From contig JANAVB010009598.1 of assembly GCA_029216955.1 (NCBI GenBank), forward strand, positions 23,680,322 through 23,744,321: a stretch of DNA of 64,000 nucleotides. The letters run 5' to 3'. Source of the DNA: Iris pallida (lineage: Eukaryota > Streptophyta > Magnoliopsida > Asparagales > Iridaceae). The notes beneath the pieces are model-generated. The model was not told where the DNA came from. It did no database searches and worked only from the letters and a program-made list of their open reading frames with translations. Below are positions 10,309 through 22,945 of the stretch, piece after piece. The position numbers and the translations under genes were made by a program. How positions within the stretch are numbered: the stretch's first letter is position 1; each line of letters opens with the position of its first letter.

Positions 10309-11253
10309 TGTTGACACAAAGTCACAGTCAACCAAATATTGACTACATTGACCAAATAATATTTGTATTAATTCAATACGACACACGACGACTGCATTCA
10401 GTTCAAGACAGATGACAGCTCAGTCTCCGGCTCTCAGTGTGTTCTGGAGTCTGTATTTTATGATTTCATTGAGTCTAGATTTATGTACTCTGAGTCTTGC
10501 TGAGCTCTTGGAACTTAGTCTATAACCTATCCAAAATCCCAAGCTCCACTGAACCAAAAACTGTCCACTGGTCCCCTTAGGACCACTCTGTGCTCTGGAG
10601 ACAGAGTTCGGGCCGAACTCTGCCTCCACACAGAGTTCGGGCCGAACTCTGTCCCCTAGAAATCAGGAACCCTAATTTTAGGGATAGCTGGTTGCTAGCT
10701 GTCCAACGGCCAAATTTTTGAATTTTCCTACCCGAATTCTGGCCGAATTCTGCCTATAAAAATACTATAAATAGGGCATGAATTCTCTCATTTCAATTCA
10801 CTCAATCTTCTCTTCTCTTCTCCCTTATAAGCTCAATAAGCCATACCCTTCCCATCTACTAGCCACAAGCCTCCTAAGTCTCGAGTGCTCAGCATCTCTC
10901 AGTTAGGATTCTTGTGCAAGAGTTGAAGAAGTCGCTTGGACAATTCCAAGCAAATCGCCACTGCGATCCTCTGTTAGAAGTTGACGTGCTCTTCTGAAGA
11001 AAAGGCACGGGTTGTAAACTACTATTTCATAAATAGTGGATTTAATCCTGAGCTAGAGTTCTCAGGCCTGGACTAGTCCTCCACGAGGGAAACCAGGTTA
11101 AAATCGCTGTGTTTGCGTATGCTCTTCTGCTCTTTATTTATTTTCCGCACTTTACTCTGATTATTGATTGTTGGTGAAAGAGTTATTTTTAATTGGCTAT
11201 TTTTCTATATAAACTCTATTCACCCCCCTCTAGAGTTGCCAAACTGTTCTTCA
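10309..11253 (+). repeat. Copia G 3' LTR
   Basis: 945 bp, a near-perfect copy of 1569-2513. Differences I see are single C/T changes, for example in ACCTAYCC, ACTGYCC, AAAYACTAT, CTCYCTT and TTCAYAAAT. The palindromes and both TATA boxes are retained. Confidence 0.95.
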
Positions 11254-11258
11254 ACATC

Positions 11259-11362
11259 CTAGTCTAGAGATGTGTCATCCACTGCTAGTGGGACCTGCTG
11301 CTGGTCCAGGTCTAACATCTCATCTAGGGTAGCACCATAAAAGGTATCCACACAGCCTCGTC
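11259..11362 (-). pseudogene. Broken copy of LTR acidic mini frame (A 3' LTR)
   Basis: This is the counterpart of 18490-18600 in the other LTR of A. Compared with that copy it lacks 7 bases in the run of GAG codons next to the splice-acceptor-like sequence, which shifts the frame, and it has further small changes. Copia G inserted directly next to its stop codon. Confidence 0.6.
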
Positions 11363-12406
11363 CTCTGTAATATTTTCAACAGGTCCAGTCAGAACAGGAG
11401 CGAGTACAATACATCTCAACAGATCATAGCAGATTAGAAGATATAATCAAGCAGTAAAGTAAGATACAGGAACTGAAAGAAAGTATAGGATATAAACAGA
11501 GAAAGCTGTAATAGAAATATATACTGTAAATAGAGAACTATTAGTGGCTAATGAGTTAGAGTACAATATAAACATGTGAATGGCATAGGAGATTCTGATG
11601 AGACACTACGGAGGTGATCAGGTGAGATACTACTTGGATATTATTCACATGTCTACTTCTACTCCCCCGTACCCCCAATTAATACACAAGGATCCAGTCA
11701 GGTTATGTTATGATTCCATGCAAAGGCCCACAAGGGGTGATACATGGAGGGCCCATAAATGGGTGATTCTAGGAATGTCCATAAATGGGGTGATTCAAGG
11801 AAGCCTCTTTGATCATGAGAGTACATGTCACAAGTGATCAATGAACTGTGAAGCATAGTGATACACCATGTAAGTGAAACGCACAGAACATGTAGTATAC
11901 GATGCTCCCTGACGGGATAACATCTCAAGAAGGGATCCATATAGTACTAATCCGTGTGACCAACGTGACAGTATCAAGTAAAGTAATTTAAAGCAGGAAA
12001 ATAATTCTAAACAGGATATGAAATGATGAGAGAATGTACTCGCCTGGTATCTGAGTGTCCAAGAAGAAAGTACTGTCCGAGGAGTGGAGTCTGGCTCCTA
12101 TTTAGAACAGCACAAGTCATAACAAGTCCATAATGGTAGAATGAAGTTCTACTATGCGCTCTACATGAATCTAGGTCAATCTAGGCCAAAGTCAACTCTT
12201 GGTCAACCCTAGAAGTCAAACTAGGTCAACTATGGTCAAACTAGGTCCAACAAGTCTAAATTAGGTCTAACAAGTCTACACTAGTCTAATCAAGGCTAAA
12301 CTAGCCTATGCTAGTACTTCAAGCCCATACAACCTATACAACACAAAGTCAAACTCATCACCACACAACCTATAGTGCATCTAAGCCTACACATAGAAAT
12401 CACATA

Positions 12407-12414
<8 letters not shown>

Positions 12415-12494
<80 letters not shown>
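12415..12494. repeat. (TA)n microsatellite in A 3' LTR
   Basis: An 80-base TA run. The same site in the 5' LTR (about 29687-29697) has only a few TA units, so the expansion arose after insertion or is variable. Reading frames through it are artefacts. Confidence 0.9.
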
Positions 12495-12501
<7 letters not shown>

Positions 12502-13496
12502 GGCAACCTATATGTATACCACACACATATATATATATAATACATATATAATAGCACACACACATGTTATGATATATATGATACTTACATATATACATAA
12601 TATAATCTATACATCCATTTACAAGTATCTATACTAGATACATATATATTTCACATACTTATTACATATATAGATATACATATTACATATATAGAATGTA
12701 AAGGGGAAATAAAAGAGGAGTGATGTGTGTGTATCAACGAATGTGTGTGTGGCAGAAAATAGAGTGTGTGAGAGCTGTGAGTGAGAGGACTGAACCTGTG
12801 TGTGTTAGTGAGACACTTGTGTGTGTATGAGTGATGGCATGAGGGTGTGAGTGAGTGAACTGTGTGTTAGATGATAGGAAAAATGTGTGTGTGTGTCCAG
12901 AGTGTCACAGTGACAAGATGTGTGTGTGTTAGAGAGCTGAAACCTGTGTACAGTTCAACATGGCAGTAGTGTGTGTAGGTGTGACTGTGCTCAGTTAGAA
13001 AAATAGGGAAGGAAAGGAAAAGGAAAATAATCAATTCAATTCATTCTCAGATTTGATGTTTAATACCAATGACAGTTCTCAGAAAAATGTAGGAAGGAAA
13101 CCACATCTAAATCTCAGATTTTAACATTAGGGAAACTTGGTTTACACAAGCCAACCCATATATTATAATTCCCAGTGACTCAATTAAGGTTATACATCAA
13201 AACAATCTCAAGTTTACATATTACTGATTTTCTGAAAACAGTCCAAAACCATTCCATTCCATTTCGAAATCAAAACACAACTAAAATCACCCAAAATTTG
13301 CATACAGGTAGATTATATATAGGAGATCAATATTAGGGATCTAAACAGTATTTAAACTAACTAAAATGATTGCTAAAATCCAAATTAAAAATAGGAAAAA
13401 TACTGAGAATAAACATGTATCAGGTTTTTAGGAAATTGGAAAAATTGATTCATTAAACCAAACTAAAATATGAAATTATTGGTTGGTAAACCTGAC

Positions 13497-14012
13497 ATAG
13501 GGTGTGTTCGTGTCCAGCATACAGTTCGTGTCCCACCACAGCCGGATACGGTGTGTCCAAATCAATTAAACCACAAAATATTACATACACACAGACACAA
13601 AACACACAGTGTCGTACAGAGGTGTCAAGCACAAAAAGATACAACGTGTCCATCCCCAGGTCTCGTGGTCGTGTCCAAACCTAGGTTAGGTCTAGGTGCA
13701 CGTGTCCAAATGCCTGCAATGTGTCCACGGTGTCGCGTGTCCGACTAAATGAGCCGTATCAGTGCTCAAAAATAGACTGTGCGCAGTCAATACAAAATCA
13801 GTGCACGACGGATTCCGTGTCCGATACGACACGACGTGTCTTAAGACTCGAGGGGGGCCTGTCAGTGGTTGCCCCCGCCTCCGTGCCAAGTAGCACGTGT
13901 CCACGTGGCGTGTGCTGCATGCAAATAGCCCCGAGCAGCAGGGGATTGGTACTGCTCGCGCGCGCGCGTGTGCACCCGCGTGTGCACCCGCGTGTGCACG
14001 TATCCAAAACGA
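13497..14012 (-). promoter_or_regulatory. GC-rich GTGTC/GACAC island, A 3' LTR
   Basis: About 0.5 kb of high-GC sequence packed with CGTGTCC, GGACACG, CACGTG and CGCGCG words in otherwise AT-rich DNA. The same kind of island occupies the same LTR position in A's 5' LTR, D, E and F. Reading frames are long here on both strands because stop codons are rare, so none is called as a gene. Confidence 0.65.
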
Positions 14013-14282
14013 CTCGATACGACACCAAAAACACCTCAGTCGACCAGAATCATGTAAGCAACACTAAAATATAATTTTCTATTCATAAACTTTCCTAAAA
14101 ACAATTCGAAATGCCCTTTGGGGCATTTCATCAAACACCTTAGCTAATGGGCTGATACGTGTCCATTTAGGACACGAGATGGACACAAAATCCTACATAA
14201 ATCTAGGGTTAGCTAGGGGACACTTAGATCTAGGTCATTATGCAAAAATAACAGCATCTAATTAAGAGTTTTAGGAATTTAC

Positions 14283-14363
14283 CTATTGTTGTCATAACTC
14301 CTCAAAAAACTCCAAAGAGGGGGTGTCTCCTTGCTCCCCAAACTTCACCAAATTGCTATGAAA
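14283..14363 (-). other. Exon-like module in A 3' LTR
   Basis: 81 bases on the minus strand, bounded by TTCTCAG on the upstream side and GTAAATT on the downstream side, that is an acceptor and a donor. Matching modules are at 31475-31555 (81 bases), 36582-36660 (79) and 50036-50115 (80). No reading frame is shared, so it would be a non-coding leader exon. Confidence 0.5.
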
Positions 14364-14530
14364 CTGAGAATAACATATACCAACAGCAAGAAAACCTAAA
14401 TTAAAACCTATTGCAATTTGTTTAAGGGAAAAAGGAATTAATTTGGGTTTTCTATGAATTAATGAAGTTGGTACATACCTCTCTTTCCAAATGAAACTTT
14501 CCTAAAGAGGCTAGCCCTAATGGAAGAGAG

Positions 14531-14583
14531 TATTTATAGGGTGGGAATCCCTATGCTTGTGTGTGGCCAGCCAACTATGAATT
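14531..14583 (-). promoter_or_regulatory. Element A 3' LTR core promoter
   Basis: On the minus strand TGGCCAGCCA-like (14574-14583) is followed by GGGATTCCC and by CTATAAATA (TATA box, about 14531-14539). The order is the same as in D, E and F. A donor-like AGAG|GTATGT follows at 14479/14478. Confidence 0.65.
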
Positions 14584-15145
14584 AGGGTTAGGGTTAGCTA
14601 GTGGGTTGGGCTTTGGGCCCCTATGTGCTAAGTTGTTATTTAATGGTTCAACCATAAGTCATGGCTTATGACTTAACTATTCCAACTTGAGTTTAATGAC
14701 TAAACCATAGGTTAACTCTAGTCTAACTAGGGTTGCATGACCTAACCAAGTCCAAACACAACTAGGGTTAGCTTCTAGGTTAGTCTACCAAGTCAATGCT
14801 AGTCAAAGTCAACCTAGTCAACCATCATTCAAACAATTTCAAAATAAATCCTAAAATTCCCATAAATTCAAATAAATTATAATAAATTCAAATAACCTTA
14901 AAAATGACAAAAATACTCCTATACAAGAAATGATAAATGAAATACCCTAATCACATGGCTAGGCTCTAGGTCACTTATCTCTAGTGTTACACTAGCAAAA
15001 CACCAAATCATAAGTCATATTTTTAAATAGTTTAAAAAAATGATAAAAAATCACCAAAAATCATAATATGAAATAAATATCAATAAATAATAATTATAAT
15101 TACAAAATTTCAAAATTACCCTCATTTGGAAAACTGGGTGTTATA

Positions 15146-15182
15146 ATCCTACCCACCTTAGAAAAATTTCGTCCTCAAAATT
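15146..15182 (-). other. Element A polypurine tract and pre-PPT hairpin
   Basis: Minus strand: TAAGGTGGGTAGGAT (15160-15146) abuts the 3' LTR. Upstream, AATTTTG-AGGA-CGAAATT (15182-15165) can form a 7-bp hairpin with one G-U pair. This arrangement is shared by B, C, D and F. Confidence 0.8.
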
Positions 15183-17654
15183 AAGATGAACGCACCCCCT
15201 TCTAGGTCAAACATAGTCAAGGGTCAATCACTAGTAAATTTCTTAGGATTTTACCTATGCTAGCTACCTAGGTGTTGGCAACTAGAACTTAGCAAAAGAG
15301 AACTCTATAATAGGCTAGCTCTTAACTTTCCAATCATATCAAGGCTGATACTATAATATCAAAGGCTACAGGTTTATAAACACACATTCCCCACATCAAG
15401 GACTAACCTATATATATATATCTACAGTTGATACTAATGGGGGTAACATCCCTATTTCCCGACAATCAAGGTCCTAAGGATTTTTATCTAAACTATGCAA
15501 TTTGAAGGAATAACATACAGGGTCAGGGCATACTGTAGCAGTTGGAAGTCTCACCTAGGTGCACTGGTCATTCTAGGTCAAAACAGTACTATGGTATCAA
15601 CACACAAGCAATCTAGGGTGTCCTAATTGGGAAGGTAAGGGAACAACAACCATCAAGGTTGTAAGGGTTGTCTACCATCCTATATAAAAAAATTAGTCAT
15701 TAACAAACAACTGAGAAATTATTAAAAGGTTACTATTCCATAAAATGGTAAAAATTAAAATTTTAGGCACAACAAATCATAATTAGATTTTTGTCTTGAC
15801 ACGATCTAAGTTGATCAATTTTGGGATAAATCGAGATTTGGGCAAGATGGGAATCAATGAAATCAAGTATGAGTACGAGCATCCAATGATGAAGATCCAG
15901 GTCATGATTAAATTTAATTCAACTGGATGCGAATACGAGGTTCATAGGCGATAAAAAATAATTCCAAAAAGAATTGTCAAGGCTGTTGTGGATAAGATTC
16001 TAGGGCAAGTTTAAATATGTCTCCATCTACGTAGATTAATATAAAAAGTGAACCAAAACGCAATAGGTTGATCAGACCATCATACGCCGGTTCTGATGAG
16101 ATAATATGTTAGTGGGTGCGCACCCAATAAAATATGTCATGATCAAGCTCGAAAAGGATAAGCTTGTAAAACTAAGGATAATTAGCAGCATAAGACATAA
16201 GTAAGGGTGGTAGTGGTGAACGAAGATACATAGTCCAGATTCTTAACTAAAAGGGTCAAGCAATCAAGATAAGGTACAAGGTTAAGCATTTAAGGAATCA
16301 AGCAGAACATCATCACATGTCGGGTCGAAGGAATTGGGTCAATACTGGATTTTTAATTAAAATCAGGAATAATTCAGTATCATGGTAGAGGTTATAGTTT
16401 AGCCATTTGACCAGAAAATCATATCAAGAAAATAGAGTACAAGGAGATGGGTTTTAGTGGGACATGATATACCTACACGAAGGTGAGTTCGTCTAGGTCT
16501 TACATATAAAATTTGGTGGAGGTAACAGCTAGTATTACATTCCGAATGTCGAGGTCACGATAAGGAACGTCAAAGAATCTCAAATAGAAAGTGAGGGTTC
16601 AAGAGGTGGTAAATAGATGCACAAGATAAGGAAGATCAAGTTAATCATCTGTTTCTGATACCCTTAAGTTCATCTGGTCATAACTTGCCAATCGTATCCT
16701 TACCTCACCAGTCTCCATATAAAAAATTAACCTTTACCTAAGCCTTTACCATGACTACCATAGGCAATTTCCAATTTCCAAACATTACTCATGAAGCATA
16801 GCCTTCACGTTTAGGAATCAACATTAACCATTTATTTAAATTTCCAAATTCTTTCACCTTGTCTTAAATTTGGCCCGAAACTTCTAAATCCCGTTTACGA
16901 ATTCCTTGAACTTGTTCAAATGGTTATCCTCGTGTTATTTAATTTAAATACCTCTAGGCCTTACAAAACTTATCCTCCATCATAAAATCACTTTCGTATT
17001 TTCTTCGATATACACCTTTGAATATTATTCTCCTAAAAATAATTTCCATAACAATCTCTAAATTTCTATAACTTTATGTTCCCTCTATCCCTAGTCATTT
17101 CCTTGCAATATCTTGTTCAATATCCTTATTGAATGCAATTAATTTCTCTTTTCCATTACTAACCTTCTACATAGCCTTAGGGTAAAACTTTTCAAGAATC
17201 AATAACCAGAGTTTCGAGGTTGTCAAATCTAGGTTGACCTTGAATATCCTCATCAGTTTGAATACACCTATAAACTATCTCAAAACCCCAAAATCTCCCT
17301 AAGTGTGATTGTTTCCAGATTTGTAGTATACATCTCTTGATTCTATTCGAGACCTTTACCACATTTCTATCTCAAGGTTTCAATATTGAACACTCCACAT
17401 TTTGATTTCCTCTAGATCATCATATAATAATCAGTTATGTCTCCTCTGAGCTATATGATTCACGTCACTTCTTCAGTCTTTCCCAGGCAGAAGATATGAA
17501 GATTCAAGGATTTCGAGGTACATCTAGTAGAAATGATAAGATATGGGTGATTGGTGTGATTAGACAGAGTTTAAGATAAGAAGAAAATAAGAATGCAAGT
17601 AAATAATGGCAAGAAGGAATAATGAAGATCTGTTCTTTCTCATTTGTTCAAACG

Positions 17655-18040
17655 AGATGAACCCGTCAAGCTCAAATTCAATATCAGGAAATGAGGGTGA
17701 ATCCAAACAAGAGGAAAAAAGAATTCCAATTGAAGATCAAAAATGAGTTTCTCAGGGGTCGTCCCAGGAATCTCTCAAAGAATCCAAAGTGTGATTGAGT
17801 GCCTTGAATTTGAAAATATTAAATACAAAATTAAAATCAACAACTACAGAATTTTATCAAAATCATCAACTAATACCAGGATTCAAAGTTCTACAATGAA
17901 TCTACCAAAATCAAATTCAAATCAAGGAAAAAGGTGAATCAAATTAAGGAAAAGGAAGTTTAAATCAGAGTTCAAAATGAGATTCTCAAGGGTCATCCTA
18001 GGAATCTCTCAAAGAATCCTAACAGTGATTGAGTATCCTC
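17655..18040. repeat. Tandem duplication near the A primer site
   Basis: Two diverged copies of one segment (about 17655-17800 and 17905-18040), recognisable by TCTCAxGGGTC, GGAATCTCTCAAAGAATCC and GTGATTGAGT. B has a single copy at about 25010-25065. Confidence 0.65.
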
Positions 18041-18083
18041 TCATCCTAGCATCTTAATTTATATATCCTATAGCAGGCTCGTT

Positions 18084-18109
18084 GTAGTACAACTAAGTCG
18101 TTGCGCTAC
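18084..18109 (-). other. Leader hairpin of element A
   Basis: GTAGCGCAAC-GACTTA-GTTGTACTAC on the minus strand pairs at 9 of 10 positions, about 30 bases after the PBS. The sequence differs from the D/E/F hairpin but the position and shape are the same. Confidence 0.6.
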
Positions 18110-18137
18110 TATGAAATTGCACTAATGTGAATCTCGA

Positions 18138-18152
18138 CCTGATGGGCCACCA
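18138..18152 (-). other. Element A primer binding site (tRNA-Ile type)
   Basis: Minus strand TGGTGGCCCATCAGG, nine bases after the LTR end at 18162. It is the family PBS TGGTGGCCCATGCAGG with one base missing. Confidence 0.75.
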
Positions 18153-18489
18153 CTAAAAACGTGTCACGACCCGCACCCTAGAGTAAGGGCACAAGACGTG
18201 GGTACTCCAGCATACGCCGCAGTGTCGACGGTAGAACGCTGTCCTAGGTCACAAAATCTAACAATATAATACTAAACAGTTTATACTCCCCGAATGGGGG
18301 TGACATAGCAGAAAGTAAACTCAATCACAACTAAGGCAGGAAGATAAGATAGAAAGATAGAAAGATAAATACTGCTAAAAAGAAAGAAAATCCCCAAGTA
18401 CAAACAGAGGGTCTAAGTGTCTAAGATAAATACATATCCCAAGATCAAATATATACAATCATTCATAGAGTAATATAAATAAAAATATC

Positions 18490-18600
18490 CTAGTCTAGAT
18501 GTGTGTCATCCACTGCTAGTGGGACCTGCTGCTGGTCCAGGTCCAACACCTCATCTAGGGTAGCACCGTAAAAGGTATCCACACAGGCCTCCTCCTCGTC
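18490..18600 (-). CDS. LTR acidic mini reading frame (A 5' LTR)
   Basis: 36 codons plus stop on the minus strand, beginning DEEEACVDTFYGATLDE and ending at TAG. The frame directly follows a conserved acceptor-like TTGAAAATATTACAG (AG at 18604-18603). The counterparts in D, F and E differ mainly at silent codon positions (for example GGT/GGG, GCT/GCA, CTA/TTA), which suggests past protein-level selection. No ATG lies in frame in this segment, so it could only be translated as a downstream exon or by extension upstream. Function unknown; no family recognised. Confidence 0.45.
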   Translation of the reverse strand, partial: DEEEACVDTFYGATLDEVLDLDQQQVPLAVDDTHLD

Positions 18601-19022
18601 CTCTGTAATATTTTCAACAGGTCCAGTAGGACAGGAGCGAGTACAATACATCTCAACAGATCATAGCAGGTTAGAAGATATAATCATGCAGTAAAGTATG
18701 ATAAAAGAACTGAAAGAAAGTACAGGATGTAAACAGAGAAAGCTGTAATGGAAATATATACTGTAAATAGAGAACTATCAGTGGCTAGTGAGTCAGAGTA
18801 CAATATAAATATGTGAATGGCATAGAAGATTCTGATGAGACACTACAGAGGTGATCAAGTGAGTTACTACTTGGATATTATTCACATGTCTACTTCTACT
18901 CCCCCGTACCCCCAATCAATACACAAGGATCCAGCCAGGTTATGTTATGATTCCATACAAAGGCCCACAAAGGGTGATACATGGAGGGCCCATAAATGGG
19001 TGATTCTAGGAATGTCCATAAA

Positions 19023-22000
19023 TGTCACGACCCGCACCCTAGAGTTAGGGCACGAGAACGTAACAACGCCCAGCCTACGCCGCAGTGTCGACGGTAGAAC
19101 GCTGTCCTAGGTCTCATGCATCTAACAGTATAAGGCAAAGCAGTTTATACTCCCCGAATGGGGGTGACATAGCAGAATGTAAACTCAATCACATCTAAGG
19201 TAGAGCATAATGAAAGATAGATAAAACATAGAATCCAAAAGAGATACAGGAGATAGAAGTCTAAGTGTCTAAGATACATAAACCTAGAAGTACATCTCAA
19301 AACTCAAATACAGTAATCCACAAGGTAAATACAACTCAAGACAAATGAAATAACTATCTAAACAACCTCTAAGGTGTCTCTTCTAGGCTAGCAGGCAACC
19401 TCCAAGCTATATATAAAATTTATCAACAGGTCCAGTTAGGACAGGAACGAGTACATCTCATCTAGAAAACCCAAGTAAATGACAGAGAACTATAAAGCAG
19501 TTATAGGCAGTTGTATTGATGAAAATGGCAGTTTATATTCAGGTGATGGTAAGAAAGACAGATAAGGTGCAAGGAAAGTAAATAACTAAACAAGAGAAGA
19601 ATCATAGTAATGAAGTCTGTAAAAATAGAACTAGCTGAACCAGGGTAATATGATATGAAGTCCAGACAACAATGTAGACCAGTGTAACTCCAATGTAAGT
19701 CCAGTACAAGATGAATCTAATACAAGATGAATCCAGTAAGGGACGATTCCAGTTATAGTGATCAATGATTCCAGGGTGAGTCCAGCCTATACTCTAACAG
19801 TGTATTTTAAAATATCGAGATCGACATGTAAACGGCTGTGGGTAATCCGGTACACCTCTCACTGATCAGACGAGAGATGGCTATCATTCCAGTAGATTCC
19901 AGTATGGGTGATTCCAGTAATAGGGTATGTCTACATGTCTTACTCTAGTATTTCCCCTCCCAGCAAGTGAATCCAGAATACCGACACAATGATTCAAGAT
20001 GAGTCCAGCCAAAATATAATGATACCAATAATTGATTCTAGTAAATGATTCCAGCAGGTGATTCCAGTAATAGAAGCCGGAAATGATGATACCAGTAATA
20101 GAGGCCAGAAAATAAATGTGTGTCGTATACATGAATCCAGTAATATCCACACGTGTTATAACAGAGAATCGCATACAACTAACTAGAACTGAAATACAGT
20201 AATTGACAAATAAATGAGAGAACTATCAGAGAATGTACTCGCCTGATAACCTAAACAGCTGATAAGTATAGGGGGACCAACTGAAGCCACATAGTCCTAT
20301 TTAAAGCAACACAGATTACAAGGTGTCTGGCTCCTAATTAGAACAGAACAAGTCACAACATGTCCAGAAGGGTAATATAAATCACTACAATGCATTCTAC
20401 ATAAATCTAGGTCAAACTAGGCCAAAGTCAACCCTTGGTCAACTTTGGTCAACTGTACTAGTCAAACTAGGTCAAACTAGGTCATGTCCTAACCCAGTAA
20501 GTCTTACTAGGCCTAACCAAGACTATCCTAGCAAGCATACATCAATACAAGGCTATACAAGCCAATATACACCCAATCTATATAGCATGCAATTATTCAA
20601 TACTCAAATAGGCAAGAATTCACATTGGATATACACTAGGTAATCTATTACTTTAAGCTATATATGTCTACACATATATACACATGCATATATTGGTATT
20701 CAACATTAGGTCTATAATTATGGCATTTCAAATGGTTATATAAACTTATATATTACAACACAATATGCTAACATATATATAATATACATACATAGCTAAG
20801 TTAACTATATTCATAAATACTTATTTAAGAGGCTATGTGTGTGTATGTGAACATGGCAAAGACGCAAGTGAGGGTTAAATAGGCATACATAGTGTATACA
20901 TATCAAAGAGTGTCAAAGTGTAAGTGAACAATGTGTCAAGTGTGATATTGTCAACATAGTGTAAGAGGGTACATGAGGTAATATAGGATTTGTGTTAACA
21001 TAGAACATTACATCTCATTAAATTGTATATTGCATACATTACATCTATTATTACATTACATTCATGCTTGCATTCATTCATCATTCATTATTCTCTTGCA
21101 CCACTATATGCACCATACATTACATACTATGGAACCTACATATTCATTACAAGCCATACATATACATGCTTACATTAGATAGGATACTTACACCACATAC
21201 ATCATTTATTTAACCATTTAATCATGCTTGTATTCACTATTTAATTACATAATGTATATACATTAACATGGGTTAAAATCAAATAGAACATTATATTACA
21301 CACAAGGGTGCACAAAATGCATATGCCGAATAGTAACTCCTACTAATAATCAATACTGTACCATCTCAGTATGAATTAAAATTTAGGATTAAAGTATGTT
21401 ATAGATCTATGTGTTAGCTTTCCGAAACTTTAAACGGATCGCGTTTTCGTTTCCGAAAACTCCCGAAATTGCAAAAACACCGAGAACGCATTTTTCTTTC
21501 GTACAGCTGACACTCAAATAATTCTCCAGAAAGTTACAGAAAGAATTATGTCTATTAATACATGTTTTTAGAAAGCTAACTTCAATACGCTTCTTTTAAA
21601 AAAAACGGAAGATTAAACCAAGCTTTGAGCTAGAAGTTATGACATTTCTAAATTAGGGCTGAAATTAAAAACGTGGATAAAAATCATGACGGATTTAGGT
21701 AGTTTGAGACAAAAGAACACAAGTATATAACATAATATATCAAGAACTCACTCTCTACACTAATATGTATATATGAGACACTATAGAACACATCTCCAAT
21801 ACAAAAATATGAGATTAAACATGTAATAATTCATTCATACATAACAACAACACATAGTGTGTCCAAATTTGGGATTTTCCCACATGGACACAACCACAAC
21901 ACAAAGGACACTCCTATGACCTCCAAATGAATATGAAATGGACACAAATGGAGATACAACTATGGGATCATTCCTATGGGTTAAAAATAGACCTATATGC

Positions 22001-22908
22001 ATGAGAAAATGAAAAGGAGAAGGGATTTATACCTCCCGGTAGATCGAATCGAAGAAAAGCCTTCCCGGAGCGACACCGACACGTAAAGATTCCAAAAGGA
22101 CACGAACGAGCTCCGAATCCTCCCAAACTTGGGTAGCTTCCTCTTTGGCTAGAATGGAGAAGGAAAGAAGAAGATTTGGTGGTGAAATGGAAGGATTTGG
22201 TGGAGAAATTGCTAGGGATTGCTCTCTAGGAATTTGAGGAAGAACAAGAGAGAGAGTGTGGATGAGAATAATAAAATGAACTTGAGCTTATCCTCTCCCA
22301 AAGTGGCTGGCCATATGGAGCTATTTGTCCTATTATGGTAAGGTCCAAAATGCCCCCACTAACCTATTCTATGAGTATTAGGAAAGGACTAATTGGTTGG
22401 GGCTAAATTAGTCATTCTAAAGTCTCTAATCACACTAACCTTATCCATAATAATTAGTCTAACCTCTAACTAAAATATTTCTATCATGTGAACTAAAATT
22501 AATATCATGTGGGCCATGCCTAACTAGTGTGTGGGTCCCACTAGAGTCAAACTACCCCCGGGTCCCCGTTTCAAGTCGGATTGAGTTAAAATTCGAACCC
22601 GACTCAAATAACCCCAAAACAATATCATAAATAATAAAATAATATCAAAATAATTCAAAGAGGTCAAATGCAAAAATATTCTTAGGCCAAAAATGACATT
22701 AAAATATCATAATCACATGGTTAGGCTCTAGGTCAAACAGTCTATAGGATTTCACTAGCAAAACGTCAAAACCACAAGTCATTGATTTAAATAATTTTAA
22801 AATGATTTAAAATCACCAAAAATTATATCATGAATTAAATATTATTATTAAAATAATTATAAACACAAAATTTCAAAATTACCCTCATTTGGGAAACTGG
22901 GTGCTACA
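19023..22908 (-). repeat. Element B 3' LTR
   Basis: 3886 bp, pairs with 25167-29050. It has many degenerate TTCCAG/TCCAGTA words (about 19640-20130) and an ATG-rich tract (about 21000-21250). The GC island is reduced to scattered GGACAC words around 21860-22110. No gene. Confidence 0.93.
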
Positions 22909-22945
22909 ACTCTACCCACCTTAGAAAAATTTCGTCCTCGAAATT
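22909..22945 (-). other. Element B polypurine tract and pre-PPT hairpin
   Basis: Minus strand TAAGGTGGGTAGAGT next to the LTR (22923-22909), preceded by the perfect hairpin AATTTCG-AGGA-CGAAATT (22945-22928). Confidence 0.85.

Larger units (their letters stand above)
1569..11253 (+). mobile_element. Element G: Ty1/copia retrotransposon, SIRE/Maximus-like
   Basis: A 9685-bp complete element with 945-bp LTRs, an initiator-Met-type PBS, gag, a pol in the copia order protease-integrase-RT-RNase H, a third reading frame after pol, and a PPT. A large gag and an extra reading frame after pol are typical of the SIRE/Maximus lineage. By eye the LTRs differ at only about five sites, all C/T, so the insertion is recent. 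It sits in the 3' LTR of element A. It appears defective because pol carries a nonsense codon and gag and pol are in different frames. Confidence 0.93.
1564..11258. repeat. Target-site duplication of copia G (ACATC)
   Basis: ACATC at 1564-1568 directly before the 5' LTR is repeated at 11254-11258 directly after the 3' LTR. This fixes both ends of the element and shows it inserted as a unit. Confidence 0.93.
1240..15145 (-). repeat. Element A 3' LTR, interrupted by copia G
   Basis: The minus-strand LTR runs from 15145 to 1240, about 4216 bp without the copia insert. Its outer end pairs with the other LTR at 18162 (shared TGTCACGACCCGCACC). Its inner end at 15145 reads TATAACACCC where the partner has TGTAACACCC, so the terminal TG is mutated. 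The length difference from the partner is mostly a longer TA run at 12415-12494. Confidence 0.88.
15146..18161 (-). other. Element A interior, no coding capacity
   Basis: 3016 bp between the two LTRs with no gag, protease, RT, RNase H or integrase motif in any frame. The end next to the PPT resembles B's interior (shared words around CTACCATCCTATAT near 15675). The PBS-side end carries the leader hairpin and the conserved ATTGAGTA stretch. I do not recognise the middle, about 15800-17600. Confidence 0.75.

Noticed and set aside
11598..11837. 79-codon frame in the A LTR, also seen at 18835-19110
   Set aside because: The same LTR block in two copies; no homologous frame in D, E or F at that place, and the second copy is cut by element B.
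12700..12960. GTGTGT-rich tract as a CRISPR-like or satellite array
   Set aside because: Irregular spacing and no repeat-spacer structure; it is the CA-rich zone common to all family LTRs.
14283..18600. A start codon for the acidic frame supplied by the exon-like module of A
   Set aside because: Joining the 81-base module to the acidic frame would put an ATG in frame in A's 3' LTR copy, but the 5' LTR copy has GTG there, and D and F have no in-frame ATG. Chance is more likely.
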